Assembly (NCBI GenBank): GCA_000416085.1 | Contig: KE356579.1 | Coordinates: 2,188,940 to 2,197,936, forward strand | Length of the DNA stretch: 8,997 bases | Source of the DNA: a halophilic archaeon J07HX64 | Lineage (GTDB): Archaea; Halobacteriota; Halobacteria; Halobacteriales; Haloarculaceae | Reading direction: 5' to 3' | In this document: one piece after another, positions 7,432 through 8,997 of the stretch | How the letters are laid out: each line of letters begins with the position of its first letter | How positions within the stretch are numbered: the first letter of the stretch is position 1 | Made by a program: the position numbers and the translations under genes | Notes under the pieces: generated by a model | The model's input: the letters and a program-made list of their open reading frames with translations, nothing else | Database searches by the model: none | What the model was told of the DNA's origin: nothing

Positions 7432-7494
7432 GTCACGACCACTCGACAGACTCCGGTATGGCCAGTTGCCACACCGACCCTCGTCGAGTGTGAC
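7432..7494. ncRNA. Complex stem-loop downstream of rpl12 (candidate structured RNA or 3'-end element)
   Basis: The outer stem is GTCA (7432-7435) with TGAC (7491-7494), plus CACTCGAC (7440-7447) with GTCGAGTG (7483-7490), with a 4-nt CGAC bulge on the left. A symmetric 7 x 7 nt internal loop follows (7448-7454 and 7476-7482). The inner stem is GGT/ACC (7455-7457 with 7473-7475) and TGGC/GCCA (7459-7462 with 7468-7471), separated by an A-C mismatch and closed by a CAGTT loop. It starts 42 nt after the rpl12 stop. It could be the operon mRNA 3' structure or a separate small RNA. No known RNA family is recognised. Confidence 0.35.
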
Positions 7495-7718
7495 ACGGTC
7501 AAGTGACGTGCCCGTGCACACTCCACTCACGGAATCTGGAGAACCGAAGGGTTTCACAGTAGGTCAGAGTAGAGTTCGTGCCGTATCACACGAAACAACA
7601 CGTAGGAGAGGGGACTGAGTGGTGTGTTCGGCGGAATGAGAGAGACCGATCTGCCGGGGCACCGACGACAGACCGGTTCGAGTTTCAAATCCGACCTCTC
7701 CGCATAGAGTTCTTTCCG

Positions 7719-7733
7719 ATTTAATTTTTCTCT
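7719..7733 (+). terminator. T-rich tract, possible archaeal terminator
   Basis: ATTTAATTTTTCTCT has 10 T in 15 bases and is exceptional in this GC-rich DNA. Archaeal RNA polymerase terminates at oligo-T tracts, so this could end a transcript coming from rpl12 or from the structured region. The TTTAAT inside it could instead act as a box A. Confidence 0.3.
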
Positions 7734-7746
7734 GCCGCTGACCTTT

Positions 7747-7756
7747 GTTTATAAAC
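7747..7756. promoter_or_regulatory. TATA palindrome, likely promoter of the MFS transporter
   Basis: GTTTATAAAC is a perfect 10-bp palindrome containing a consensus box A. Plus-strand transcription would begin near 7777-7780, about 60 nt before the MFS ATG and about 20 nt before the short upstream ORF. The symmetry means that bidirectional use or binding of a dimeric regulator is possible. Confidence 0.55.
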
Positions 7757-7797
7757 GGTAACTGCATTAGTTCAGCATCCCGTACGTTCAGATAGCA

Positions 7798-7838
7798 ATG
7801 GCCAGATGGGTCCCGACCGACGCACCCGGTGAGGGTTC

Positions 7839-7842
<4 letters not shown>
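7798..7842 (+). CDS. 14-codon upstream ORF overlapping the MFS start (possible leader peptide)
   Basis: ATG at 7798 opens a frame encoding MARWVPTDAPGEGS. It ends at the TGA 7840-7842, which overlaps the MFS ATG (7839-7841) as ATGA. The Shine-Dalgarno-like GGTGAGG for the MFS gene lies inside this ORF (7828-7834). The ATGA overlap is the usual arrangement for translational coupling. It is very short and unsupported by homology, so translation is inferred; the overlap could be chance. Confidence 0.3.

Positions 7843-8997
<1,155 letters not shown>

Larger units (their letters stand above)
7390..7838. other. 449-nt intergenic region between rpl12 and the MFS gene
   Basis: No credible protein gene longer than the 14-codon upstream ORF is seen. 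The region holds a complex stem-loop (7432-7494) and a 7-bp inverted repeat, GGAGAGG (7605-7611) with CCTCTCC (7695-7701), that loosely recalls a tRNA. It also holds a T-rich tract (7719-7733), a TATA palindrome (7747-7756) and the short upstream ORF (7798-7842). The second half (from about 7680) is clearly more AT-rich than the genes around it. Confidence 0.7.

Noticed and set aside
7605..7702. A functional tRNA gene
   Set aside because: Acceptor-like and T-arm-like parts are present, but there is no U8, D arm or proper anticodon stem-loop and the T stem has a mismatch. Kept only as a low-interest finding.

Overview
The window is chromosomal DNA from a halophilic archaeon (class Halobacteria). 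The DNA is GC-rich and the proteins are strongly acidic (Asp/Glu-rich, few Lys). The ribosomal stalk genes are of the archaeal L1-L10(P0)-L12(P1) type. Several genes have a TATA-like box about 26-30 nt before their ATG, as expected for leaderless haloarchaeal transcripts. The species cannot be named from the sequence.

Layout. (1) 1-615, minus: the first 205 codons of a Gfo/Idh/MocA sugar dehydrogenase resembling haloarchaeal Gfo6 D-xylose 1-dehydrogenase, cut by the window edge. (2) 833-2623, minus: an M3-family oligoendopeptidase F with an intact HELGH zinc site. (3) 2828-4846, plus, divergent from pepF: a long-chain acyl-CoA synthetase (AMP-forming). (4) 4847-5361: a 515-nt gap holding a nested hairpin after the synthetase, a small perfect hairpin, and the promoter and structured leader of the ribosomal operon. 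(5) 5362-7389, plus: rpl1-rpl10-rpl12 with 1-2 nt gaps. The L1 leader can fold so that the Shine-Dalgarno sequence forms part of a stem, as expected for autogenous control by L1. L11 is not next to this operon. (6) 7390-7838: a 449-nt gap with a complex stem-loop, a tRNA-like inverted repeat of doubtful meaning, a T-rich tract, a strong TATA palindrome and a 14-codon upstream ORF. (7) 7839-about 8255, plus: the first about 138-140 codons of an MFS transporter, interrupted by (8) an IS200/IS605-superfamily (IS1341-type) element. The element's right end, omega-RNA region and 3' part of tnpB run on the minus strand to the window edge.

The housekeeping genes look ordinary. The most interesting parts are the TnpB/omega-RNA insertion in the transporter gene and the L1 leader. 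The RNA guide that would be read off the flank of the insertion is MFS sequence. The TnpB has Gly where the canonical RuvC-II Glu is expected, and its stop codon lies in the apical loop of a predicted omega-RNA hairpin. I see no CRISPR array, no rRNA and no convincing tRNA.
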